Positions 16,999 through 25,174 are shown, counted from the first letter of the stretch. The stretch is DNA of 64,000 nt from Bradyrhizobium sp. CCBAU 51765 (GCF_015291725.1 NZ_CP030038.1:5693001-5757000), one strand, 5' to 3'. Translations and numbers: made by a program. Notes: generated by a model from the sequence alone, not told the origin.

Positions 16999-17187
16999 TC
17001 AGCGGCGGCGACGACGGCGCCCCGGCGCTGCGCCCTGCTCCGGCCCGCGATCGCCGCTGGTTTCGTCCACCTCACGCTCGATCCGGATCACGGGAAGGAT
17101 CACGACCGTTCCCATGTCCGCGCGCGGAGCGACATCCCCCGACGAGCCCACCCGGCGACCGGCCGGAAATTCGATGATGGTCCCCAT
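16999..17187 (-). CDS. Small conserved-looking protein upstream of the lipoprotein gene
   Basis: A 62-residue product starting MGTIIEFPAGRR and ending in an Arg run. The repeated phrases MGTIIEFP and MGTVVILP give it an internal similarity. A GAGAG ribosome-binding site lies 7 bases before the ATG, and the gene is 16 bases upstream of the lipoprotein, so it is probably translated as part of that unit. I recall similar short MGTxIEFP proteins in Bradyrhizobium, but no function is known to me. Confidence 0.55.
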   Translation of the reverse strand: MGTIIEFPAGRRVGSSGDVAPRADMGTVVILPVIRIEREVDETSGDRGPEQGAAPGRRRRRR

Positions 17188-17254
17188 GTCAGCTCTCTCA
17201 ATTGCCGTGCGACCGAACGCGCCTCTGCAACGTGGCGATCATTAAGATCAGTTC

Positions 17255-17273
17255 ATGGTTAACGGGATGTAAA
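17255..17273. promoter_or_regulatory. CtrA-like box (near-consensus) in divergent region
   Basis: ATGGTTAA (17255-17262) is the reverse complement of the CtrA half-site TTAACCAT, and TTAA-N7-TAAA (17259-17273) differs at one base from the full TTAA-N7-TTAA consensus. It lies 68 bases upstream of the minus-strand small gene and 170 bases upstream of the plus-strand DUF2336 gene. Confidence 0.5.
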
Positions 17274-17372
17274 CGCGCGCCCTTGGACCGTAACTGCACG
17301 GGCGCGCCAGGCCGTCCCGTTGCGGTACGACAACGCCTTGAATTGCAGGACCGGCTTCACGCCTCGTTTTCC

Positions 17373-17387
17373 TTAACGAGGCTTTAA
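17373..17387. promoter_or_regulatory. Perfect CtrA box TTAA-N7-TTAA
   Basis: TTAA at 17373-17376 and TTAA at 17384-17387 are separated by exactly 7 bases, the full consensus for CtrA in alphaproteobacteria. It lies 56 bases upstream of the DUF2336 start. It overlaps an 8-bp hairpin (GCCTCGTT, 17361-17368, pairing with AACGAGGC, 17375-17382). Confidence 0.55.
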
Positions 17388-17442
17388 AAGAACCTGCGCT
17401 AGGCTCGCTCGCAAGTATCTCTTCCGAGTTGCGTACGCCTCC

Positions 17443-18390
17443 ATGACCAAGTCGCTGTTTCCCGGATTCGACGGGCTGATGAACCTGTCCCGTCGCGAAG
17501 GTGTCGATGTCCGTCCGACGCTGCTGCGCGTGCTGACCGACCTGTATGTCCAGACCGGCACCCACAGCGAGGACGAGCAGCGGCAGTTCGTCGAGCTCGC
17601 CACGCGGCTGATCGACCAGGTCGACGATGCGACGCGCGCGGCCGTCAAGGCGCGGCTCGCGGTCTATCCGCACACGCCCGTCCCGGTCCTGCAGAAGCTC
17701 GGGCTGGTCGCGACGCAGGAAGGCCGCAGGGTTCCATTGCCTCCCTCTCCGGCGCGCGCGCCGGCCGAGCCCGAGCAGCGCATGGCTGCCGACATGGCGA
17801 TGCAGCCGAAGGAAGCGGCCGAGATCCACGACATGTTCTTCCGCGCCGGCGCCTCCGAGCGCGCGCTGATCCTGCACAATCTGGCACAGACCCCGCTGAA
17901 GGCCGCCCCCCGCATCCCGACCGTGCGCGCCAAGCGCGCGATCCAGATCCTGGAAATGGCGGCGATCGCGGGCGACGTCGACAACTTCACCTTCGAGCTC
18001 GGCGACAGCCTGATCCTGCCCTCGCGCGTCGCAGCCCAGATCGTCGACGATACCAGCGGCGAGGCGCTCGCGGTCGCCGCGCGGGCACTCGACATGCCGA
18101 GCCCCGTCTTCCAGCGCATCCTGCTGTTCTTCAAGCCGGAGATCGGGACGTCCGTGAACGCCGTGTACCGGCTGTCGCGGCTCTACGACCGCCTCGCCGA
18201 GCGCTCGGCGCTGGTGATGCTGGCGGCCTGGCGCGGCTCGACGCTCGCCGTCACGCGCGCAAAGTACCAGGCAGCACTGCACGACGGCGAACGCCAGCGC
18301 GCGCGTGCGGTCGCGGGCCAGACGCGGCCGGGCGCGCAGCCCGGCTCCAGCCCGACGGTGCGCAAGGGTACCGGTTCGTCGGATCGCTGA
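17443..18390 (+). CDS. DUF2336 domain protein
   Basis: A 315-residue, largely helical protein of the DUF2336 family (LSRREGVDVRPTLLRVLTDLYV at the N-terminus; LVELATRLIDQVDDATRAAVKARLAVYP; repeated HEAT-like helices). Length is typical of the short form. The C-terminus is basic and low-complexity. The family is common in Rhizobiales and has no settled biochemical role. A perfect CtrA box lies in its promoter region. A second, more distant DUF2336 gene is at 54827-55930. Confidence 0.85.
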   Translation: MTKSLFPGFDGLMNLSRREGVDVRPTLLRVLTDLYVQTGTHSEDEQRQFVELATRLIDQVDDATRAAVKARLAVYPHTPVPVLQKLGLVATQEGRRVPLPPSPARAPAEPEQRMAADMAMQPKEAAEIHDMFFRAGASERALILHNLAQTPLKAAPRIPTVRAKRAIQILEMAAIAGDVDNFTFELGDSLILPSRVAAQIVDDTSGEALAVAARALDMPSPVFQRILLFFKPEIGTSVNAVYRLSRLYDRLAERSALVMLAAWRGSTLAVTRAKYQAALHDGERQRARAVAGQTRPGAQPGSSPTVRKGTGSSDR

Positions 18391-18482
18391 TAGCTCGCGC
18401 TCAGGCGCTAACCGTATGTGTGAGGCGCATGACGTCTCCCAAGCTCGTCATTGCCAATGCAGCAAGCGACACGCTTCCCCTT

Positions 18483-18614
18483 GTGCCCCGGACGCAGCGC
18501 CTCTTCGGCGGTGCGCTGCAGAGCCGGGGCCAATTTCGCCGCGTCGATTCATGCTGCTTTCTAGGTCCGGCTCTGCACGGCAACGCTGACGCGTTGCCGC
18601 TTGTCCGGGACACG
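18483..18614. repeat. Palindromic intergenic repeat, family E
   Basis: The segment between two convergent genes contains GCCCCGG (18485-18491) pairing with CCGGGGC (18514-18520), then a second half with GTCCGG...CCGGAC-type pairing around CAACGCTGACGCGTTG. It ends 8 bases before the DUF1491 stop. Similar GCCCCGGACGC / GTCCGGGACAC elements are, from memory, frequent in Bradyrhizobium intergenic DNA; only one copy is seen here. Confidence 0.6.
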
Positions 18615-18621
18615 GCAGCAG

Positions 18622-18966
18622 TTACATCTTCGCCAATTCCAGAAAATGCCGTCCGGCACGGTCTTCGGTCTCGACGATCCAGGCGTCGGAATCGAAGCGG
18701 ATCTCCTTGGTCAACCGCTCCTCGATCGTGTGCTCCGGCAGAGGCTGCGGCGAGACGGGCACGAAGAAGCGATCGATGGGCCGGCCGTCGTCATAGACGG
18801 TCTGCGGCGCCGGCGCATACAGCATCGCATTGCCGTCGAGCAGCGACACCTTGACGAACACCGCACCCGCCTCCTCGGCGCCGCGGCGTCGCACGGCGCC
18901 AAACACGCCCTCGGTCTGGCAGCGACGCAAGTAAGCCGCCACCCAAATGTTGGATTTCAAACGCAT
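18622..18966 (-). CDS. DUF1491 family protein
   Basis: A 114-residue protein matching the DUF1491 pattern: an opening RLKSNIWVAAYLRRCQ, a central AVFVKVSLLDGNAMLYAPAP strand pair and a C-terminal FDSDAWIVETEDRAGRHFL. The family is widespread in alphaproteobacteria and uncharacterised. It is monocistronic as far as can be seen, convergent with the DUF2336 gene and 50 bases downstream of a small membrane protein gene. Confidence 0.85.
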   Translation of the reverse strand: MRLKSNIWVAAYLRRCQTEGVFGAVRRRGAEEAGAVFVKVSLLDGNAMLYAPAPQTVYDDGRPIDRFFVPVSPQPLPEHTIEERLTKEIRFDSDAWIVETEDRAGRHFLELAKM

Positions 18967-19019
18967 GACTTCGACGATAGGCCAGCGCGAGGTCTCACGC
19001 CAGCCTCACTTCGTCCGTC

Positions 19020-19232
19020 TCACGCTTTGCGCGTGCTCTCCTGGCCGCCGCGAATCTGGGTCGCGACGAAATATGACAGCGGCATCGCCAGCGCGAATCC
19101 AACGGCCACGGCGTAGGGAATGTTCTTGATGGCATTCGCCGCAAGGCTCGGCACCATCAGCACCACGATCAGACTGATTCCAGCCAACGTGGTTCCCAAC
19201 ATGATCCAGACCAGAATCGAAACCTTGAACAT
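19020..19232 (-). CDS. Small two-helix inner-membrane protein
   Basis: A 70-residue protein with two hydrophobic helices (VSILVWIMLGTTLAGISLIVVLMV and IPYAVAVGFALAMPLSYFVA) joined by a short loop (SLAANAIKN). A GAGAGG ribosome-binding site precedes the ATG at 19232; an earlier in-frame start would add a polar stretch and is less likely. Proteins of this kind are sometimes mislabelled as CTP synthetase in related genomes; nothing in this sequence supports an enzyme. Confidence 0.75.
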   Translation of the reverse strand: MFKVSILVWIMLGTTLAGISLIVVLMVPSLAANAIKNIPYAVAVGFALAMPLSYFVATQIRGGQESTRKA

Positions 19233-19388
19233 GACGACCTCTCTCTTCCCTGATGAGGATGAGCGATCATGTTCTCCGAATCCGCCGGCCGTCATTGATC
19301 CCCAGCAAATCCCGCGCCCGCGGACGCCGAACTGATGTGCGGACGCGCGCTATGCGGAATTGATCGGCGTCAATGACAGCCGGTACGG

Positions 19389-20090
19389 CTACTCGACCGG
19401 GTGGCCGATCGCGGCGCCGAGCTCGCGCAGCAGCCGATCGGACACCTGCCCGGTGACGGGCATCTTGTGCTCGCGCTCGAACTTCTGGATCGCGGACTGG
19501 GTCTCGCCGCCCATCGTGCCCGTGATCTTCAGATTGCCGTAGCCATATTCGGACAGCGCGCGCTGCACGCCGGCGATACGCCGCGCGGCCGGGCTTTGCA
19601 CCGGAATCGGCGCAGGCGGACGCAGGGCCGAGGGCGGCGCCGAGGTCGTGGCCTTGACCAGGTTCGCCATCGGATCGTTCGCGCGCGTCGAGGCGGTCGC
19701 CTCGACGGGCTTTTCGGGCGCCTTCTCGACGGCACGCTCGGCCGGTTTGGGCTCGACGCGGAACTCCGTCGCACGCGGCTCGAGCGGCGAGCTATCGGCG
19801 CCGACGGGGCGCGGACGCGGCAACGGGTTCGCCAGCGGCACCGAGGACGGCGCGGGAAGATTGATCACCGTGCCGAACATCGGCGCGGGATGCCGGCCGG
19901 TCTGGAGGAACAGCGCATTGGCAACGATCGCACTGATCGCGGCGGCGGCGACGAGGCCGGCCAGCGTATCCTTGGGGCTGTGCAGCAGCACGCGCAGCAC
20001 GAGGCTGCGCTCGGTCTCGACATCGACGACCGCGGCTTTGGCGCCCCGTCGGCGCGGAGCGGCTTCGTCCTTGGCAGACTTCCTAGGCAC
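19389..20090 (-). CDS. Membrane-anchored peptidoglycan-binding (PG_binding_1) protein
   Basis: A 233-residue bitopic protein. A basic N-terminus is followed by one transmembrane helix (LAGLVAAAAISAIVANALFL), a long Pro/Glu-rich linker and a C-terminal PG_binding_1 domain (RRIAGVQRALSEYGYGNLKI...GGETQSAIQKFEREHKMPVTGQVSDRLLREL). It begins with GTG at 20090, overlapping the upstream kinase stop by 8 bases, which implies coupled translation. Sensing or tethering to the wall near a DivJ-like kinase is a reasonable inference from this overlap. Confidence 0.88.
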   Translation of the reverse strand: MPRKSAKDEAAPRRRGAKAAVVDVETERSLVLRVLLHSPKDTLAGLVAAAAISAIVANALFLQTGRHPAPMFGTVINLPAPSSVPLANPLPRPRPVGADSSPLEPRATEFRVEPKPAERAVEKAPEKPVEATASTRANDPMANLVKATTSAPPSALRPPAPIPVQSPAARRIAGVQRALSEYGYGNLKITGTMGGETQSAIQKFEREHKMPVTGQVSDRLLRELGAAIGHPVE

Positions 20091-22002
20091 TTTTCTTCAC
20101 CAGAGCGGGTTGATCCTGAGACTGGTCGTGAGTTTGGTCGTGAAGGTCCTGACCTTGAAGGTCCTGGCGCAGCACCGGCGTCAGCGTCGCGATCTTGCCC
20201 TCGCTCGCCTTGTCATTGGCCGGCCTGACTTGCGGCGGCGTGTAGACGAGCGGCAGCTTGACGGTGACGGCGGTGCCCTCTCCCAACCTGCTTTGTACCG
20301 TCAATTCGCCGAGATGCAACGCCACGAGACTCTTGACGATCGAAAGTCCAAGACCGGTGCCTTCGTGACGGCGCTGATAGGTCCTGCCGGCTTGGAAGAA
20401 CGGCGCGCCGATGCGCTTGAGGTCGTCGGCCGCGATGCCGACGCCGGTGTCGCTGACGCGCAGCGTCAGCTGCGAACCCGACACCGCGGCTGATACGCAG
20501 ACCTGGCCACCGCGCTCGGTGAACTTGATCGCATTGGCGACGAGGTTGAGCACGATCTGCTTGAAGGCCCTGGGATCGCCGGTCATGACGGGCAGGTCCT
20601 GCGGCGCGTCGGTGATCAGGTCGATGCCGTTCTCCCGCGCCTTCAGCGCCAGCAGATTGCAGCAATGCAATAGCGAAGCCCGCGGCGCGAACGGCTCGGA
20701 CGCGATCTCGAAATTGCCCGATTCCATCTTCGACATGTCCAGGATGCCGTTGACGACCGACAGCAGGTGCTGGCCGGAATCGTTGATGAGCTGGGCGTAT
20801 TCCTTGCGCTGGGCCGCCCCCAGCATCAGGCTCTGCTCCTGCGCGATCATCTCGGAGAAGCCGATGATGGCGTTGAGCGGCGTGCGCAGCTCATGGCTCA
20901 TGGTGGCGAGGAAGCGGGTCTTGGCGGCATCGGCCGTCTCGGCGGCGCTGCGCGCCTGATCCAGCGCCTGCTCGAAAAGCTTGCGATCGGTGACGTCGCG
21001 CATCACCGCGACGACTTCGGCTTCGCGGGTTGTGTCACGATCGATATCCTGGCGGCCGAGATCTAGGTCGAGCGGGCGGCAGCGCATCTCGACCCAGATG
21101 AAATCGACCTCACCGCGCTCGGAACCAACGGGCTCCCGCCGCAGCCGGAACTCGACGCTTGCGACGTCGCCGCGCGCCGCATCCGACAGAGCGGTGAGAT
21201 AGGCCGGCCGATCGGCGACATGGACGCGGTCGAACAGGCCGTGGCCGAGCAGTTGCGCCACCTGCACGCCGAGCATGGCCTCCACCGCCGGCGAGATGAA
21301 CTGCACGGCTCCATTACGCTGATGCCGCGAAATCACGTCGCTCATGTTGCGCGCGAGCAGGCGGTAACGCTCCTCCTCGCGCGACAAGAGCGCGACACTG
21401 GTGCGCGCGAGCGATTCCGCGCCGAAGGCGAGCCCTGCGGCATAGAGAGTCGCAGACGCGATGCCGAAGGCCATCAGCACTCCGCGCTCGGCCGCGCTCG
21501 GCTCCTCCACCGGCAGCCAACCGAGCTGGCTGATCAGGATCAGCATCCCGGCGCAGGACAGCGCGAGCAGCGAGGCGAAGGCCGCGACGCGGCGCGAGGC
21601 CGACAGCGCAGCTTCGAGTGGAACCACGATCAGCCAGACCGCGGCGAATGATTGGATGCCCCCCGTCGTGACCGCGACCGCCATGATCAGGCCGGCGAGC
21701 GCCAGCGACGACAATACATGCGCGCCTTCGTAGCGTCCGGTGCGCGACAGGAACCAGGCCAGCATGATGGGCGCGATCAGCCACGCAAAGGCCGCGACCT
21801 CGACCGCGCTCGGCGCACCGCGCATGGCGAGATAAACCGGAAATGCGGCAAAGGCGGCCAGGCTGCCGAGCAGCCGCGGCGCCATGAAGGCACGATGGCG
21901 CGCTCGCATCAGCGCATCGTAGCGCGCGGAGGGATGCAGCAGCGCATCGAGACAATCGCGGATGATACTCAAAACTGTCACGGGTCTCGCGCTTCGGCTC
22001 AA
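20083..22002 (-). CDS. DivJ-like membrane PAS sensor histidine kinase
   Basis: A hybrid-free sensor kinase of up to 639 residues: about six N-terminal transmembrane helices, a PAS domain (RYRLLARNMSDVISRHQRNG...), an H-box with phospho-acceptor H370 (SHELRTPLNAIIGF), then N (NLVANAIKF), G1 (DTGVGI) and G2 (GTGLGLSIV) boxes. The layout and the overlap with a peptidoglycan-binding gene resemble the rhizobial DivJ locus that controls CtrA activity through DivK. A CtrA-like box upstream supports this. The first start is TTG; a GTG at 21981 is an alternative. The C-terminus carries an odd Gln/Asp repeat (DLQGQDLHDQTHDQSQDQ). Confidence 0.85.
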   Translation of the reverse strand: MSRSARPVTVLSIIRDCLDALLHPSARYDALMRARHRAFMAPRLLGSLAAFAAFPVYLAMRGAPSAVEVAAFAWLIAPIMLAWFLSRTGRYEGAHVLSSLALAGLIMAVAVTTGGIQSFAAVWLIVVPLEAALSASRRVAAFASLLALSCAGMLILISQLGWLPVEEPSAAERGVLMAFGIASATLYAAGLAFGAESLARTSVALLSREEERYRLLARNMSDVISRHQRNGAVQFISPAVEAMLGVQVAQLLGHGLFDRVHVADRPAYLTALSDAARGDVASVEFRLRREPVGSERGEVDFIWVEMRCRPLDLDLGRQDIDRDTTREAEVVAVMRDVTDRKLFEQALDQARSAAETADAAKTRFLATMSHELRTPLNAIIGFSEMIAQEQSLMLGAAQRKEYAQLINDSGQHLLSVVNGILDMSKMESGNFEIASEPFAPRASLLHCCNLLALKARENGIDLITDAPQDLPVMTGDPRAFKQIVLNLVANAIKFTERGGQVCVSAAVSGSQLTLRVSDTGVGIAADDLKRIGAPFFQAGRTYQRRHEGTGLGLSIVKSLVALHLGELTVQSRLGEGTAVTVKLPLVYTPPQVRPANDKASEGKIATLTPVLRQDLQGQDLHDQTHDQSQDQPALVKKSA

Positions 22003-22391
22003 TCGTCTCTTGGAAGACGCGCCGGAACGCCTCCTTATCGTTGAGCCACCGTGTCAGAGCGACCTTAAACGAGTGCTAAGGCGACCCCGCGTGCGGCCGG
22101 ACACCGCGCGATCGCGAAGCTTTTTAGACGATTTGGCGACGTCTTCGGTCGGGATGGTGAACACAGGGTTTCACCTTCCTCCGCATGGTTTCGAATTGGT
22201 GGATGCGGGCAGCCGGCGGAATCATGAGCGCGGGCGTCAATCGAAAATTTACGACACCGTCGGCTTCGAAGAATCCTGCGCAAATTTTCCGCGAATTAAG
22301 CTCAAGGCAATCACTTGCGATTTATCGAGAGTTGCTAGGTCCGACTTCCGCGGAGATCGCCGCGGGCGGAATCCAACGGACAGGTCGCAAG
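22003..22391. promoter_or_regulatory. Divergent control region between the DivJ-like kinase and the DUF5330 gene
   Basis: This 389-base gap has no gene. TTAA-N7-CTAA at 22065-22079 is one mismatch from the CtrA consensus, 63 bases upstream of the kinase start. Three GANTC (CcrM) sites are present (GAATC near 22220, 22271 and 22371). Nothing else is recognised. Confidence 0.45.
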
Positions 22392-22835
22392 ATGCGCTTT
22401 CTGCTTCGCATCACATTCTGGCTCGGGCTGGTGCTGGTGCTCCTGCCGCGGGACAAGACGCCCGAATCGGAGAAGCTGCCGCAGATCGGCGCCGCCGACG
22501 CGGTGCAGGCTGCGACTGCGGCCGTCTCCGACATGACCCATTTCTGCAAGCGCCAGCCGGCCGCCTGCGAGGTCGGCGGACAGGCCGCGACCATCATCGG
22601 CCAGCGGGCCCAGGACGGCGCCAAGAAGCTCTACCAGATCATCAACGACAAGAAAGAGCAGATCACCAACGACAAGAACGACAAGAACGAGAAGACCGAC
22701 AAGAAGGCGCCCGACCATACCGGCTCGATCGCCATGGCCGGCGAAGGCGACAGTGCCGCAAGCGAGGCGCCGCGCGATACCCTGACCCAGGACGACCTTG
22801 CGCTCGAATGGCGCGGACCAGAGCCGGCGAATTAG
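22392..22835 (+). CDS. DUF5330 family protein
   Basis: A 147-residue protein starting MRFLLRITFWLGLVLVLLP, the anchor typical of DUF5330, followed by a helical segment with two Cys (HFCKRQPAACEV). A strikingly polar tract made of repeated Asn-Asp-Lys words lies at about residues 78-101. The C-terminus has DDLALEWRGPEP. The protein is predicted to be inner-membrane anchored and periplasmic; no function is known. The DNA of the polar tract repeats GACAAGAAC, so it may change length by slippage. Confidence 0.8.
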   Translation: MRFLLRITFWLGLVLVLLPRDKTPESEKLPQIGAADAVQAATAAVSDMTHFCKRQPAACEVGGQAATIIGQRAQDGAKKLYQIINDKKEQITNDKNDKNEKTDKKAPDHTGSIAMAGEGDSAASEAPRDTLTQDDLALEWRGPEPAN

Positions 22836-22902
22836 CCGCCAAACCCTATCGATTTCACGGCTTCGCGACCCTATATTGGCCTGAACGCGAACACGGGCCA
22901 AC

Positions 22903-23331
22903 ATGACGACGATCGACGAAATCAGGGACAATTTCGAGCTTCTGGACGAGTGGGACGACCGCTACCGGTATGTCATCGAGCTCGGCCGCACCCTGGAACC
23001 GATGCCGGAGGCGGAACACTCCGCCGCCAACAAGGTGCAGGGCTGCGTCAGCCAGGTCTGGCTCCAGAAGCTGGTCGACCGCAGCAATGGCGAGCCGATC
23101 CTGAGATATCGCGGCGACAGCGACGCGCATATCGTGCGCGGGCTGGTCGCGATCGTGCTTGCGCTCTATTCGGGCCGCACGCCGCAGCAGATCCTCGCTA
23201 CCGACGCGATCGCCGTGTTCAACGAGTTCGGCTTCCGCGATCATCTGACGCCGCAGCGCTCCAATGGCCTGCGCTCGATGGTCGAGCGTATCAAGACCGA
23301 CGCAAAAGAGGCGCTCGCGGAAGCGACGTGA
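22903..23331 (+). CDS. sufE: SufE sulfur-acceptor protein
   Basis: A 142-residue SufE: it accepts persulfide sulfur from the cysteine desulfurase SufS during Fe-S cluster assembly. The acceptor Cys is C48 in the family motif NKVQGCVSQVWL. The C-terminal helix LTPQRSNGLRSMVERIK is also typical. The gene stands apart from any suf operon here, as is common in Rhizobiales. It is followed by a palindromic repeat. Confidence 0.93.
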   Translation: MTTIDEIRDNFELLDEWDDRYRYVIELGRTLEPMPEAEHSAANKVQGCVSQVWLQKLVDRSNGEPILRYRGDSDAHIVRGLVAIVLALYSGRTPQQILATDAIAVFNEFGFRDHLTPQRSNGLRSMVERIKTDAKEALAEAT

Positions 23332-23345
23332 CAAGCTTGGTGGCG

Positions 23346-23441
23346 TCGTAGGGTGGGCAAAGGCGCCCTTGCGCCGTGCCCACCATCTTTCATCACTCGC
23401 GCTCGAAGTGGTGGGCACGCTCCGCTTTGCCCACCCTACGA
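23346..23441. repeat. Palindromic repeat family A, copy 1
   Basis: Left arm GTAGGGTGGGCAAAGGCGC...CGTGCCCACCAT and right arm GTGGTGGGCACG...CTTTGCCCACCCTACG form a long imperfect inverted repeat between sufE and mucR. Copies 2 and 3 are at 28032-28129 and 47093-47218. Confidence 0.8.
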
Positions 23442-23455
23442 GATTCCAGGCGCGA

Positions 23456-23872
23456 CTACTTCCGCTTTCGCTGCTGCTGTCCGAGGCCCATCTGCTTGGC
23501 AAGCTGCGAGCGCGCCACCGCATAGTTCGGGGCGACCATGGGATAGTCGGCCGGCAAGCCCCACTTCTCGCGGTATTGCTCCGGCGTCATGTTGTACTGC
23601 GTGCGCAAATGCCGCTTCAGCGACTTGAAGCGCTTGCCGTCTTCCAGACAGACCAGATAATCGGGCGCGATCGACTTCTTCAGCGACACGGCCGGCTTGG
23701 CGGGCTCGAGCGGCGCCGCCTCGGTGCGGCCCGACGACACCCGCACCAGAGCGCCATGCACCTGGCTGATCAGGTTCGGAATCTCGGCCGCCGGCGTCGG
23801 ATTGTTGCTGAGATAGGCCGACACGATGCTTGCCGTCAGCTCGATGAAATTCCTGGCCCCCGCGTCCGACAT
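23456..23872 (-). CDS. mucR: MucR/Ros-family transcriptional regulator
   Basis: A 138-residue regulator of the MucR/Ros family, which controls exopolysaccharide and other surface genes. The C-terminal DNA-binding domain reads CLEDGKRFKSLKRHL then NMTPEQYREKWGLPADYPMVAP, as in the family. Compared with Ros (CLECG...KRHLMTHH), the second zinc Cys is replaced by Asp and the last His region reads TQYN, so a complete C2H2 site is absent; zinc-independent members are known from Mesorhizobium. ATG 23872 has a strong GGAGGGAGGG site. The N-terminal helices serve oligomerisation. Confidence 0.92.
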   Translation of the reverse strand: MSDAGARNFIELTASIVSAYLSNNPTPAAEIPNLISQVHGALVRVSSGRTEAAPLEPAKPAVSLKKSIAPDYLVCLEDGKRFKSLKRHLRTQYNMTPEQYREKWGLPADYPMVAPNYAVARSQLAKQMGLGQQQRKRK

Positions 23873-24018
23873 CGGCCGCCCTCCCTCCACCTTGCGTCTC
23901 ACGGGATTGACGACGCCAGAGTATTCCATGTCAACAATACGTTCGGCTGAAACAAGATAACGGACGATGATGCGCTGATTACTGGTGAACGGCGCTGCTT
24001 TACTTATGCGCGGCAGCC

Positions 24019-24858
24019 TCAACCACGCTGGTCGAGATGGGCACGGAGCTCGTCGATCGAGGCAAAGCGCATCATGCCTTCCGGCATCTGCGCCTCGATC
24101 GAGCCGTCGGAATAGAGCGAATAGGCCATGCCGTCGACGACGCCGGATTTGAGCACGGTCACGGGTGCCGGCTCGACGGGTGGCGGCGGTTCGGGTGCAG
24201 GCGGTGGGGCGGTCTCCGCAAAGGTCGAGGGGGAGCGCGGCAGCGGACGGCGTGGGGGAGGAGCCGGCGGCTCCTGCGGGCGCATACGATCCGGCTTCGG
24301 CCAGGCCGCGTCAAAGCTCGCGGGCGGATGGTCCGGCGCCTCACCGTGCTCCTCCGCAGGCAGCTGCGACGCCGCGCCTTCGTTGGCCTTCTCCGCGCGC
24401 TCGCGCTCCTTGCGCGAGGTCGAGGTGAACAACAGGTTGCGCCGGCGCGGCGCTTCCGGAGCGGGTGGCGGCGCAGGAGCTTCGGCCTCCTGCGGTCCCT
24501 CGCCCCGTGGACGCTCGCGCGCGGCAGCTTCGCTCTGCCACGGCCGCGGGCCTGCGGACGGTGGTGGCGGCGGCGCCGGCTCGGGCGTGACCGTGCCTGA
24601 TACGGCGAGGCCCGGCAGCACGGGCCTGACCCGAACATCGGACGGCGCGATCGCGGCGGCCAGCCGGCGAGCGATGCCCTTGAGCTCGAGCAGCACGAGA
24701 TACAGGCCGACCAGTAACATTCCGGAGCAGACGCCGATGGCGCCGGAGATTATGAGAGTTCCGCCGAGGCTGAATTCCCTGATCGTCAGGCCGAAAATGA
24801 TCGCAAGGAGACCCGCCAGGACGGCGCAAATCCCCACGATCAACAATGCCAAGCTCAT
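24019..24858 (-). CDS. Two-helix membrane protein with long Pro-rich region and conserved C-terminal motif
   Basis: A 279-residue protein. Two transmembrane helices open it (LALLIVGICAVLAGLLAIIFG and GGTLIISGAIGVCSGMLLVGLYLVL), then a Pro/Glu/Arg-rich disordered region of about 170 residues, then a compact C-terminal segment (GVVDGMAYSLYSDGSIEAQMPEG, RFASIDELRAHL) that looks like a small domain. The start at 24858 is chosen so that the first helix is N-terminal. I do not recognise a function. Its GC-rich disordered region gives long open antisense frames that are not genes. Confidence 0.78.
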   Translation of the reverse strand: MSLALLIVGICAVLAGLLAIIFGLTIREFSLGGTLIISGAIGVCSGMLLVGLYLVLLELKGIARRLAAAIAPSDVRVRPVLPGLAVSGTVTPEPAPPPPPSAGPRPWQSEAAARERPRGEGPQEAEAPAPPPAPEAPRRRNLLFTSTSRKERERAEKANEGAASQLPAEEHGEAPDHPPASFDAAWPKPDRMRPQEPPAPPPRRPLPRSPSTFAETAPPPAPEPPPPVEPAPVTVLKSGVVDGMAYSLYSDGSIEAQMPEGMMRFASIDELRAHLDQRG

Positions 24859-25170
24859 CGAACTCACCCCCGGCCGCGCATCCACACGCGACAACCGCTA
24901 CGCCACGATACCGTCATACGATGTTCCACGCCAACGGCCAATTGTAGGCGGTGTTCCTAAAGGGAAGGAAATCAGGGACTTATTCACATTCCCTTCAGCT
25001 CCGGCTCGGTACTGCTCAGGGTCCTCCGAAGAACGGGAATTGCTGCGTCGCATCAGGATTTTAGCTATAATGCCCAATTACTTGGTAATGGAACTGCGCT
25101 ATAGGGAGTCCGGGGAGCAGGCCCGCGCGCACCGGCGGGGCCAAGCGAGGATTCCGGGGCACCGATTGCC
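24859..25170. promoter_or_regulatory. Divergent intergenic region upstream of the GT39-like gene
   Basis: This 312-base gap is partly AT-rich around 24950-25090 and holds a perfect TATAAT at 25066-25071, but with no well-spaced -35. A short reading frame (25088-25174) is described separately. Nothing else is recognised. Confidence 0.35.
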
Positions 25171-25174
25171 ATGA
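25088..25174 (+). CDS. Possible 28-codon leader peptide coupled to the GT39-like gene
   Basis: ATG 25088 opens 28 codons (MELRYRESGEQ...GHRLP, rich in Arg) whose TGA overlaps the ATG of the next gene as ATGA. There is no good Shine-Dalgarno sequence before it. The overlap makes translational coupling possible; chance cannot be excluded. Confidence 0.3.
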   Translation: MELRYRESGEQARAHRRGQARIPGHRLP

